A stretch of 61,354 bases of DNA from CAZOIA01 sp964579675 (GTDB lineage: Bacteria > Planctomycetota > Phycisphaerae > UBA1845 > PWPN01), in contig CAZOIA010000007.1 in assembly GCA_964579675.1 (NCBI GenBank), positions 1-61,354 on the forward strand, read 5' to 3'. The position numbers and the translations under genes were made by a program. Within the stretch, counting starts at the first letter, position 1. The number at the start of each line of letters is the position of its first letter. Below the pieces are notes generated by a model. That model saw only the letters and a program-made list of their open reading frames with translations. It was not told the origin of the DNA and did no database searches. Of this stretch, positions 1 to 8,034 are shown in pieces.

Positions 1-3
1 GAG

Positions 4-54
4 GTGCCGTCCCCTTCTCCGCCCGAAGGTCCCCGCCGGAACTGTCACGCACCC
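4..54. repeat. Terminal inverted repeat, left copy (51 bp)
   Basis: These 51 bases are the exact reverse complement of the last 51 bases of the window (61304-61354). The sequence starts GTGCCGTCCCCTTCTCCGCC and ends GTCACGCACCC. The match stops abruptly at position 54. A perfect repeat at both contig ends, in opposite orientation, suggests a dispersed multicopy element at which assembly broke. A genuine terminal inverted repeat of a larger unit is the less likely alternative. Confidence 0.85.
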
Positions 55-134
55 ACGCCGGCTCTGGCCGCGCCGGAAGCCGTTGAACACGTACGAAGCC
101 CGCGGCTCCTCACGTGGGAATCGATTAATCTGAG

Positions 135-1094
135 CTACTGAGATTGAGAATCGCTCGTGGGCTGCGAGGCCAATGCAGGGGCAGGCGCGGTGGTGGTTGG
201 CGGTTCCCCAATGGGTTGCGTCGTGGGCCATGATTGAAAGCCGTTGACCAGGATAAGCTCGGAATACCCGGCGCCGTAGTTTCCGGCCCGGTCCTTGGCC
301 CGCACCTGGATCTGGAACCCTTCGCCGGCTGCATAGGGCGGGATCGTGTAGGTCAGCGACCCCTCGGGCTTGACCATGTCGCTGATGGGTTGCCACAGTC
401 GAGTGGCCCACTTGTCTGGCTGAGCAGCCTTTGATTCTGCGATCGCGGCCTGCTGAGCGGCCAGCATGCCGGGGTTCTCCCAGCTCCAGCAAACGGCGAG
501 CTCGGCGGGTTTCTTGTCGATGTTCAAGTCCACTGCGAGCCATCCGATGGTGATGGTTTCACTCGGATCGTAGATGGGCTTGTCCGGCTCCACACTCACC
601 GTCACGCATGGCGGGCAGGTGTCAAGGTGGTAGATGCGGTGGGGTGGGGTCTCCCCGGAGAGGGAGGCGCGGATCCCGGGGCCGACGAACCGGATCCCGT
701 AATCGCCGTCGTCGCCAGCGACAAAGGGGAAGTGAGTCTGGCCTAACCCGAAGTAGCCGGCCCTGGTCCACTCACACCCGTCGGTGTTGGTCCACCAGAC
801 GGCAATCCGCGGAGCACGGTCCAGCGGCACCTCGTTCGCCGGCCGATCGAGCAGAATCACCCGGTCCCGCACGAAGTAGCGAGCGGGGTGATCGGCGTCG
901 GGCTGGTTCGCGAGCTGAGGCGCCGCGTCGGGCGGCGGGCGAAAGTAGAAGGGGGCGTCAAATGCCCACTCGGGCAGGGTCTCGCCCGGTTCCGGGGGCA
1001 CCTGCGCCTGCCGGCGATGCAACATTCGCGCGCAACCGGTCCCCAACGCCAGTGCGAGTCCCACGCTTATCACCATCGATGCGCGCACACGCAA
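135..1094 (-). CDS. Putative lipoprotein of unknown function
   Basis: The 319-residue product begins with a lipoprotein signal: MRVR, a hydrophobic stretch, then a lipobox ending GTGC with Cys21 as the likely lipidated residue. I keep the TTG start because it supplies the basic n-region; an in-frame ATG six codons later (1076) would remove both arginines. The mature part is rich in Pro, Trp and Asp. It includes a segment resembling an immunoglobulin-like extracellular domain (CPPCVTVSVEPDKPIYDPSE) and ends in a Pro/Thr/Gln-rich tail. I do not recognise a catalytic family. It is probably anchored at the cell envelope. It lies alone, codirectional with purQ. Confidence 0.6.
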   Translation of the reverse strand: MRVRASMVISVGLALALGTGCARMLHRRQAQVPPEPGETLPEWAFDAPFYFRPPPDAAPQLANQPDADHPARYFVRDRVILLDRPANEVPLDRAPRIAVWWTNTDGCEWTRAGYFGLGQTHFPFVAGDDGDYGIRFVGPGIRASLSGETPPHRIYHLDTCPPCVTVSVEPDKPIYDPSETITIGWLAVDLNIDKKPAELAVCWSWENPGMLAAQQAAIAESKAAQPDKWATRLWQPISDMVKPEGSLTYTIPPYAAGEGFQIQVRAKDRAGNYGAGYSELILVNGFQSWPTTQPIGEPPTTTAPAPALASQPTSDSQSQ

Positions 1095-1250
1095 TCTCCC
1101 GCACCTGTCGAGGCTTGCCAGCGCATTTGCACCTACACCGCGGTTATCGGATTACTGGAGGCGCCACTGAATGCTCAAGTGCGTCCCAGCCCGGGAAGAG
1201 CGGGGCCACGAGATGGTGTTGTTTGGCGTAAACCCTTACGGATACGGTAG

Positions 1251-2030
1251 TTACAATCCTGAGGCGGTTCTGACGGCCCACTCGAAGAGGACCCGGCCGT
1301 CAGGCTCGGCGCGGCGGTGGGTCCATTGCGGGTGCTGGGTGGGATGCACATGCCGTTCGGGATGGGGCATCAGCCCAAGGATCCGGCCCGTGGCATCGGT
1401 GAGGCCGGCGATGTCCGCCTCGCTGCCGTTGGGATTGACCGGGTAAGGACCCGGGTTGCCGCCAGCATCGCAGTAGGTCAGGGCGACATGGCCCGCGGCG
1501 GCGAGGCGGGTGCGGATCCGGTCGTTGGCGGCGACGAGCTTGCCTTCGGCGTGGGCAACGGGCATGGTCAGGACCGCATCAGGGGGCAGGAATGCACCGG
1601 GCCTGGGCCCTGAGCGCACATCGACCCAGCGATCCTCGAATCGGGCGGAGTCGTTCTGGGTGAGCGTGACGACCTGGGGGCCGATCGGCCCGGCTTCACC
1701 CCCGGGTAGGAGACCCGCCTTGACAAGCACCTGAAAGCCGTTGCAGATGCCAAGCACGAGCCTGCCCGACGACACGAACGCACCAATGCCCTCTGCGAGG
1801 TGATGGATCAACTGGGAGGCGAGGATCTTGCCCGCGGAGATGTCGTCACCGTAGCTGAACCCGCCGGGAATGGTTAGAATCGCGAATTCATTGAGCTTTG
1901 CGGGCCGACCGATCAACTCGCGGACGTGCACCCGCTGGGGGGCTGCTCCAGCTAATGCCCAGGCATGGGTGGTTTCCTCGTCGCAGTTCGTGCCCGCGGT
2001 TCGCAGGACGATGACTTTGGGCTGCCCCAT
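1251..2030 (-). CDS. purQ: Phosphoribosylformylglycinamidine synthase subunit PurQ
   Basis: This 259-residue protein is the glutaminase subunit of FGAR amidotransferase, which supplies ammonia for the fourth step of purine synthesis. It starts MGQPKVIVLRTAGTNCDEET, typical of PurQ. It carries the nucleophile elbow GICNGFQVL (catalytic Cys) and the His-Pro-Glu part of the triad in PHPERH near the C-terminus. The open frame runs on upstream to 2303, but that extension is only a translated tandem repeat, so the ATG at 2030 is the real start. The partners purL and purS are not in the window. Confidence 0.93.
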   Translation of the reverse strand: MGQPKVIVLRTAGTNCDEETTHAWALAGAAPQRVHVRELIGRPAKLNEFAILTIPGGFSYGDDISAGKILASQLIHHLAEGIGAFVSSGRLVLGICNGFQVLVKAGLLPGGEAGPIGPQVVTLTQNDSARFEDRWVDVRSGPRPGAFLPPDAVLTMPVAHAEGKLVAANDRIRTRLAAAGHVALTYCDAGGNPGPYPVNPNGSEADIAGLTDATGRILGLMPHPERHVHPTQHPQWTHRRAEPDGRVLFEWAVRTASGL

Positions 2031-2095
2031 AGCTGCGGGAGTGTAGGGGACAGAAGTATCGGCTGCAAACCAGGGACCGGCCGGAGGAAGGAATG

Positions 2096-2405
2096 GATCC
2101 GGCGAGCCGGCCCGTCCTCGGGCCGGATGAATACCCGGGCGGGGAACCGCCCGGCTCGCGGGAGAATCCGGCGAGCCGGTCCGTCCCCGGGCCGGATAAA
2201 TACCCGGGCGGAGGACCGCCCGGCTCGCGGGAGAATCCGGCGAGCCGGTCCGTCCCCGGGCCGGATGAATACCCGGGCGGGGGACCGCCCGGCTCGCGCG
2301 CAACCGCCCGGATCGCGGGAGACCGCCCGGCTCGCGGGAGAATCCGGCGAGCCGGTCCGTCCCCGGGCCGGATAAATACCCGGGCGGAGGACCGCCCGGC
2401 TCGCT
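2096..2405. repeat. 69-bp tandem repeat, four copies
   Basis: Copies start near 2096, 2165, 2234 and 2341. The first three are spaced exactly 69 bp; the last is displaced by a 38-bp insertion made of partial repeat units. Each copy has GC-rich palindromic parts such as CCGGGCGGAGGACCGCCCGG and AATCCGGCGAGCCGG. The period is a multiple of three and free of stops, so it reads as open frames on both strands and falsely extends purQ. The array fills the gap between the divergent purQ and the first VKOR-DsbA gene. Its CCGGGCGGnnnACCnCCCGGCTCGC core recurs at about 29331-29356. Confidence 0.9.
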
Positions 2406-2417
2406 AGGAGAAGAGGT

Positions 2418-3920
2418 TTGAGATCACCCTTGGCACGTGCGTTGGTGCGGTTGCTTGCGATAGGAGTGAGCGCTGCCGGCGGATGGATCAGCTATGAGCT
2501 GACCGTTCAGTACTTGGACATCCCCCGGGAGGAGGGCAACTTCCTAGCGGATACGTGCGAAGCGTTCGCGACCTCGAGTTGCGAGAAGGTGAGCGACAGC
2601 CATTGGGGCCGATTCCCGTTCGGAGCAGAGAAAGACAAGCCCAGCATGCCGACCGCGGAGCTCGGGCTGTTTTATTTCACGGCGGTGCTGAGCTGGCTCG
2701 TCCTGATCGGAGGCTGCACGGCGTCGCGGTGGTGGGCACATCTGATTCCGGCCTCGGGTACTGCCCTGGGGCTCGGCGGCAGCGCCTACCTGGACTACGT
2801 GATGTGGAAGGAGCTGGACTACTGGTGTCCGCTGTGCCTGGGGGCTCACGTGTGCAGCCTGCTGTTGTTCGGGTTCGCACTGTTGCTCTGGCCGCGGAGG
2901 CCGCTGCCGGTTTCCGCGGGCACACCCGCCGACGAGCCGGGGGAGGGCACGAGTGAACGGTTGTTCAGCCCGCTCCCGGATACTCCCGCTGGTCCGATCC
3001 GGCGCTGGCCGCACTGGTGGATGCTCGTGCTGACCCCGATGGTGGCGGCATTGGCAATGGGCGCTGAGCACTGCTTCTTATTGTGGCAAGAGGCACAGCA
3101 GGAACTGCAGAACGTGGAATGGGTCAAGCAGGACAATGCCCGGCGCAAGGCGCTGTTTCGATGGGAGAACAGGAAATGGCAGGGTACTTATCTGTCATGG
3201 CTTTCAGCCGCCCCGATTGACATACCGATTGAGGGCGAGCCGGTCCGCGGCCCGGCAAAGGCCCGGCACACGATCGTGATATTCAGCGATTTCGACTGCC
3301 CCGCCTGCGGTAGGATGGAACAATGGTTCAAGAAGTACATCGCCCCTGCGCTGCGTCACCCCTCGGTTGGCGGGGCAAGGATAATCTTCAAGCACTGGCC
3401 GATCTGCACCGATTGCAATGAATATGCTTTCAGGAATTCGCATCCTTCCGCGTGCAAGGCGGCGCGGGCGGCGGAGGCGGCCCGGATCGTCGGTGGCGAC
3501 GGGGCGTTCTGGAGGATGCACGACCTGCTGTTCGAGCGGCAATCAGAATGGAAGAAGTCAGGCTCGTTCGTTGAACTGGCCCGGGAGATTGGCCTGGATG
3601 AAGAGGCTTTCTTGAGAGCGGTGGACAGCCCCGAGGGTATGGAGAGGATCAAGAAGCACATTGAAGAAGGCGAGAACCTGGGTAAGGAACTGGTAAGCGA
3701 AGGCAAGATGGACGAGGACATGCGGTACTGGGTGAAGGTGCACGGGACTCCGTCGATCTTCATTAATAACAAGCGGCTCTACACGAGGGGACACACGGAG
3801 ACCTGGCACAGAATCCTCGGCTATCCGGTCAAACCCAAGCGCTCGACTTCGATGCGTCGGAGTTCTTCGACGGGGCCCGCGGCCCGAGCCGCACCCGGTT
3901 CAGCCGGGCCGAGGAAATGA
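2418..3920 (+). CDS. VKOR-DsbA fusion, disulfide-forming membrane protein (copy 1)
   Basis: The 500-residue protein joins an N-terminal vitamin K epoxide reductase domain to a C-terminal DsbA-like thioredoxin domain. The VKOR half shows several membrane segments, loop cysteines Cys47 and Cys55, and the active CPLC (residues 137-140). After a linker and another membrane segment, the DsbA half has FDCPACGRMEQWF (Cys294/Cys297) and the cis-proline loop GTPSIF near residue 443. Such fusions pass electrons from extracytoplasmic thiols to quinone, forming disulfides in exported proteins. The start is TTG at 2418, chosen because AGGAG lies 7 nt upstream and no suitable ATG follows. A paralogue follows directly. 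Confidence 0.88.
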   Translation: MRSPLARALVRLLAIGVSAAGGWISYELTVQYLDIPREEGNFLADTCEAFATSSCEKVSDSHWGRFPFGAEKDKPSMPTAELGLFYFTAVLSWLVLIGGCTASRWWAHLIPASGTALGLGGSAYLDYVMWKELDYWCPLCLGAHVCSLLLFGFALLLWPRRPLPVSAGTPADEPGEGTSERLFSPLPDTPAGPIRRWPHWWMLVLTPMVAALAMGAEHCFLLWQEAQQELQNVEWVKQDNARRKALFRWENRKWQGTYLSWLSAAPIDIPIEGEPVRGPAKARHTIVIFSDFDCPACGRMEQWFKKYIAPALRHPSVGGARIIFKHWPICTDCNEYAFRNSHPSACKAARAAEAARIVGGDGAFWRMHDLLFERQSEWKKSGSFVELAREIGLDEEAFLRAVDSPEGMERIKKHIEEGENLGKELVSEGKMDEDMRYWVKVHGTPSIFINNKRLYTRGHTETWHRILGYPVKPKRSTSMRRSSSTGPAARAAPGSAGPRK

Positions 3921-4053
3921 GCAGTGAGAAAGGGCTTTGGGACACGGCCCAAAGGGGCGCGCGTTGGCAGTGCGAAGCCGCAAGCGGCAGCAATAGAACC
4001 TGCTGGCAAAACAAGACATCAGGCGTTTGGAATACAGAGACCCAGGCAAGAGC

Positions 4054-5433
4054 ATGAACAGGCATTGGACAGGTCATATCGGGGTCGTCCTGGCGGCACT
4101 GGCGTCGCTTGGGGGTCTGGCCGTCAGTGGCGTGCTGCTTCAGCACCACGTGGTGGTCGAGGTGGGCGGCGACCCGGTTTTCAATGCCGTCTGCGAAGTG
4201 ACCGAGCACTCCAGTTGCGACGAGGTGCTGGCCAGCGAGTGGGGCCGGTTCCCTTTCGGGGCCCAAGATGATGAGTTGAGCCTGCCGACGGCCATGCTTG
4301 GTCTGGTTTTCTTTGCCGCCATGACCTCGTGGTTCATCGTGATTGGCCGGGCCAGCGGTTCCCGGCGCTGGCTGCACATCGCACCCGTGCTCGCGGCGGC
4401 GGGGGGTACTGCAGCCTGCGCGTTCCTCGACTATGTGATGTTCGCCAAGCTCGATAGCTGGTGCCCGTTCTGCTTCGCCGCCCACATTCTGACCGGGCTG
4501 CTGCTCATCGTGACGCTTCTGACCTGGCCCCGCCGGGACCAGGTGACCGGTGTGGACTGTACGGGCACCGAGGCCTGCGTGGCTTCGGCCGGCGTACCCG
4601 CCGCCCCCCGCGCAGCCAGTCACCCGCCGTTGCGGCCCATTCTGATCACGATCCTACTGGCCGGCGTGATCTCGGCCGCCGCCTGGAGCGAATTCCGCCA
4701 CCGGATCGCCCTGGCCTACGCGGGCGAGTACTACGCGCGGTGGCAGGAGTTTGAGAAGGACTACCGGGCCGCTTACGAGAGATTCCTGTCCCAGGAGCAG
4801 GTCGAGGTCCCGATCGGCCCGGCCGACCCGGTCCGCGGCCCGGCCGACGCTCCACATACCGTGGTCGTGTTCACCGACTTCCAATGCCCGTATTGCCGGG
4901 GGCTGGAACATATGCTCGACGAGCGACTCAAGGAATTCCCCGGGCGGTTCCGGCTCGTCTACAAGTACTTCCCCATGAACAGACTGTGCAACAAGCACAT
5001 CAAGAGTACGCTCCACAGGGCATCCTGCGCAACGGCGAGGGTGGCGGAGGTGGCCCGGATCGTCGGCGGCAACGATGCCTTCTGGGAGATGCACGATGCG
5101 CTCTTCCAGGATCCGAAGGCCTTCAGCGAGAAGTTCGTCAAGGAGGTAGCGGGGCGGATCGGCGTGGACAACAAGGAGTTCTGGGGTCAATTCCGCAGAA
5201 GCTCTTCATGGAACCAGATCTATGAACATGTCGAACAGGGCAAGGCACTCGGCGTGAAGGCGACCCCGACGCTGTTCTTCGACGGTCGGCGGTTGACCAA
5301 GTGGGGCGATAAGCACACCTGGCAGTACCTTCTGGAGGTGGTCGAGGGACAGGATCCGAAGCCCCGGCCGGCGACCACACGACCCGGAACTCAGCCGGCC
5401 AGTCAGCCGGCGGGCGCAGGGCCCCGGAACTGA
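4054..5433 (+). CDS. VKOR-DsbA fusion, disulfide-forming membrane protein (copy 2)
   Basis: This 459-residue paralogue has the same order of parts: VKOR loop cysteines (SSCDEVLASEWGRFPFG), CPFC near residues 136-139, then a DsbA domain with FQCPYCRGLE near residue 278 and a cis-proline loop ATPTLFFDGRRL. The loop motif SExGRFPFG is shared with copy 1, so the pair arose by duplication. The sequences have diverged, and the thioredoxin active sites differ (CPAC versus CPYC), which suggests different redox potential or clients. The ATG at 4054 is preferred over a TTG nine codons upstream. The gap from copy 1 is 133 bp. The tail is Pro/Thr/Gln-rich. Confidence 0.87.
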   Translation: MNRHWTGHIGVVLAALASLGGLAVSGVLLQHHVVVEVGGDPVFNAVCEVTEHSSCDEVLASEWGRFPFGAQDDELSLPTAMLGLVFFAAMTSWFIVIGRASGSRRWLHIAPVLAAAGGTAACAFLDYVMFAKLDSWCPFCFAAHILTGLLLIVTLLTWPRRDQVTGVDCTGTEACVASAGVPAAPRAASHPPLRPILITILLAGVISAAAWSEFRHRIALAYAGEYYARWQEFEKDYRAAYERFLSQEQVEVPIGPADPVRGPADAPHTVVVFTDFQCPYCRGLEHMLDERLKEFPGRFRLVYKYFPMNRLCNKHIKSTLHRASCATARVAEVARIVGGNDAFWEMHDALFQDPKAFSEKFVKEVAGRIGVDNKEFWGQFRRSSSWNQIYEHVEQGKALGVKATPTLFFDGRRLTKWGDKHTWQYLLEVVEGQDPKPRPATTRPGTQPASQPAGAGPRN

Positions 5434-5531
5434 AAGAGCTTGCCCCGTGCTTACCCCGGCGTCACCAGGAAATCACTTCGTGAGGTCTCGCCGTTCGACT
5501 GCGCTGCCATGAACCGTCATCCTTGCCGCGG

Positions 5532-6443
5532 TCATAATCGGTCAAGCGTCAGCATGGCCATGTACTCCCCGAGCCGGCGATCGACGTCGGCAATGGTGAC
5601 GTTCTCAATCTTACGCAAGCTAAAATCTTCAATCGTAAACGACGCGGTGATGGTTCCGCGTGCCAGCGCCTGCTTGAGCACCTCGATGCCGAAGCCCCGC
5701 TGGACGGCGAGGTATCCCATCATGCCGCCGGCGAAGCTGTCACCCGCCCCGGTCGGGTCCCTCACTTCAGTGGTCGGGTAGGCGGGCAGCACCACGATGT
5801 GGTCTCTGGTCACGAGCATCACGCCGTGCTCACCCTTCTTGATCACCACGAACTCCGGTCCCCGTTCGAGAATCCGGCGACCGGCCAGAACGAGGTTATG
5901 CTCGCCGGTGAACAAGCGGGCCTCGGCGTCGTTGAGGATCGCCCCGTGGACCATGCCCAGGGTTTCGAGGAGCTCATCGCGCTGGGTGTTGATCCACAGG
6001 TCGCGGGTATCAGCCACGATGAGCTTCGGCGAGGCAAGTTGCCGGACGAGATCCTGCTGCAGGCGCGGGTGGGTGGCGGCCAGGAAGACGAACTCGCTGT
6101 CGGCGAAAGGTGCAGGGATTCTCGGCCCGGCTTCGCCGAGGACGTTCAGTTGAAGGGCGGTTGTTTCGGCATCAGTGGTCACCTGCTCGTAGTTGCCGGA
6201 CCACCGGAACGTCCTGCTGCCTTTGCGGACTTCCAGGCCGGCCAGGTCGATGTTCCGTTTCTGGAGGTACGCCCGGTAGTCGGCGGGGAAATCCTCGCCG
6301 ACCACACCCACGAAGCGGACCCGGGTGTACAGCATTGCCGCAAACGAGAAGTACACCGCCGATCCCCCGTAAACGCCCTTGGCCTCGCCGTGAGGCGTCT
6401 TGACGTCGTCGATTCCAATGCTTCCGGTGACCAGCAGCGACAT
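5532..6443 (-). CDS. PfkB-family carbohydrate/nucleoside kinase
   Basis: The 303-residue protein is a ribokinase/PfkB-fold kinase. It has the N-terminal substrate region VTGSIGIDD...YGGSAVYFSFAA and the anion-hole and catalytic signature DPTGAGDSFAGG near residues 228-239, which holds the catalytic Asp. The start at 6443 (MSLLVTGSIG) follows GGAG about 10 nt upstream; longer readings lack family sequence. Substrate cannot be told from sequence: ribokinase, adenosine kinase and fructokinase relatives all fit. It is the last gene of a minus-strand run starting at 10748. Confidence 0.85.
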   Translation of the reverse strand: MSLLVTGSIGIDDVKTPHGEAKGVYGGSAVYFSFAAMLYTRVRFVGVVGEDFPADYRAYLQKRNIDLAGLEVRKGSRTFRWSGNYEQVTTDAETTALQLNVLGEAGPRIPAPFADSEFVFLAATHPRLQQDLVRQLASPKLIVADTRDLWINTQRDELLETLGMVHGAILNDAEARLFTGEHNLVLAGRRILERGPEFVVIKKGEHGVMLVTRDHIVVLPAYPTTEVRDPTGAGDSFAGGMMGYLAVQRGFGIEVLKQALARGTITASFTIEDFSLRKIENVTIADVDRRLGEYMAMLTLDRL

Positions 6444-6544
6444 GCACGCATCTCCAAATTGGGAAACGCCACCAGCGAGTGCCCGTTCTGAACGGGACAG
6501 TGTAAGGTGTGGGCGGGTGATTGCCAAACCGCCGGGCTCACCGT

Positions 6545-8032
6545 TCATGGGAAGGAAGAGCGGTTAGAACCGTTCCCGGCCCCGGCCGGGGGTTGCCCCG
6601 GGGCATATCTTCCGCTTTGGCCTGCAAGAGTCTGCAGGTGCGCGAGATTCGCGCGCACGGCCTCCGGTGAGAAGCTGATCACGATCCATCCGTCGGCCAC
6701 GCCCACCGCCGGTGCGATCAGGCCCAGTTGCAGGTGCCAGATGCCGTCGGTGTCGCGGTGGATGCGGGGCAACAGGCCGACGGCGGGCCTGGTGCCGGTG
6801 GGGATGCCCGCGTATGTCTGCCAGGCGGTCATCATTCGATCGACGGTTCGAGTAACGGCGGGCCGGTCCCCGGTGAACTGGATCCAGATCGTGCACAGTA
6901 TCGGCAGGCGCAGGGGATGGGGCGGGAAGGTGTGAAGGACCAGGTTCTCGCCGAGCTGATCGATGAGTCCCGTTTCCGCGTCGAAGTCGAACTCCCTTTC
7001 GATCCGGTCCCACCCCTGGAGGAGCCGGCGGCATGCGCCGGCCGATTGACTCTGGAGGTACGCGGTTCTCGCACCGCGGACGGCCTCGGGCAGCGGAAAC
7101 CGGAAAGCCGCATAGCTGCTCGCGGCGGGCGGAATGGCGGCGGTCACCTCCGGCGGGGTAACCTCCTTGCCGGTCAGCATCGCATAGTGGTCTTCGCCGT
7201 CGAGGTCTCTGGTAAACACTTCGCTGCGCAGGGCCCGGCCATCGAATCCGACGGTCCAGACCAGGCGGTGGGCCCGCTCCATGCCCAGTGCCCTGAGCAC
7301 CTGGCCGGGCCGATCCTTCACCACTTGTCCCACCCGGTTTTGGATCCTCACCGGGTCGATGAACACTTCGATGCCGCTGGTCGCCCCCTGGCAGAGGGCA
7401 TGGGCCCGCCGGAACCACTCGTCGTCGGCAAGCACGCGGGCCCGGCCCAGCAGGGCGTCGAGCATAGTTTGAAAAGCACCCTGGCCGAAGGTGACGAGGA
7501 ACTGCTTGCCGATCTCACCCCACTCGACGGTGGCCCAGTCCGGCAGCCGCCGATCCGTGAGCCGGTGATAACGAATGCCGCCCCGGTGAACGACCTGGAC
7601 ACGCCCGTTGTCGGGGTCGGTGTATGTCGCCAGCAGGTCGCGGATCCGGCGGTCGATGTCGAGAGAGAGACCTTCGCCGTCGATCAGGAGCGCGGCCTGC
7701 ATGTCTTTCAGGCGGTAGACGTCGAGTCGAATGCGCTTGGAGGTGATGTCGAGCAGGACCAGGGCATGGGGCCGGCGGGCAAGCATCGGTAACGTTGCGA
7801 TCAAATCGGCGACGACGCGGCCTTGACGCGGAATGATGCCCATGGCCTTGAAGGTGACCAGCCACCCGGCCAGTTGATCGAGCGTCCCCCCGGGGGGAAG
7901 GTTGAGCATCTCCGGCGTGGGCCGGGCGAAGTACGCGGCCATCGCCTCGGCGGGCACGCACGTATCCAGCGGCCGGGACTCGCCCGCCACCGAACAGAAC
8001 AGCGGGCCCAGTGCGAGCAGGATCGCAGGCAA
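6545..8032 (-). CDS. Secreted protein of unknown function
   Basis: The 495-residue product begins with a short hydrophobic leader (MPAILLALGPLFCSVAGES) that looks like a signal peptide, so it is probably exported. I recognise no catalytic motif. It shares a general character with its upstream neighbour: segments about substrate-like measures, RRIRDLL helices and repeated beta-strand patterns. The two may be distant relatives or act together. The start is TTG at 8032, two bases after the stop of the upstream gene, which implies translational coupling. Its own stop lies about 100 bp before the PfkB start. Confidence 0.6.
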   Translation of the reverse strand: MPAILLALGPLFCSVAGESRPLDTCVPAEAMAAYFARPTPEMLNLPPGGTLDQLAGWLVTFKAMGIIPRQGRVVADLIATLPMLARRPHALVLLDITSKRIRLDVYRLKDMQAALLIDGEGLSLDIDRRIRDLLATYTDPDNGRVQVVHRGGIRYHRLTDRRLPDWATVEWGEIGKQFLVTFGQGAFQTMLDALLGRARVLADDEWFRRAHALCQGATSGIEVFIDPVRIQNRVGQVVKDRPGQVLRALGMERAHRLVWTVGFDGRALRSEVFTRDLDGEDHYAMLTGKEVTPPEVTAAIPPAASSYAAFRFPLPEAVRGARTAYLQSQSAGACRRLLQGWDRIEREFDFDAETGLIDQLGENLVLHTFPPHPLRLPILCTIWIQFTGDRPAVTRTVDRMMTAWQTYAGIPTGTRPAVGLLPRIHRDTDGIWHLQLGLIAPAVGVADGWIVISFSPEAVRANLAHLQTLAGQSGRYAPGQPPAGAGNGSNRSSFP

Positions 8033-8034
8033 GG

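Noticed and set aside
2031..2303. N-terminal extension of PurQ
   Set aside because: The extension is only the 69-bp tandem repeat translated in frame; the PurQ family start is at 2030.
2096..2405. Possible CRISPR array
   Set aside because: Repeats are 69 bp and abut with no unique spacers; there are no cas genes.
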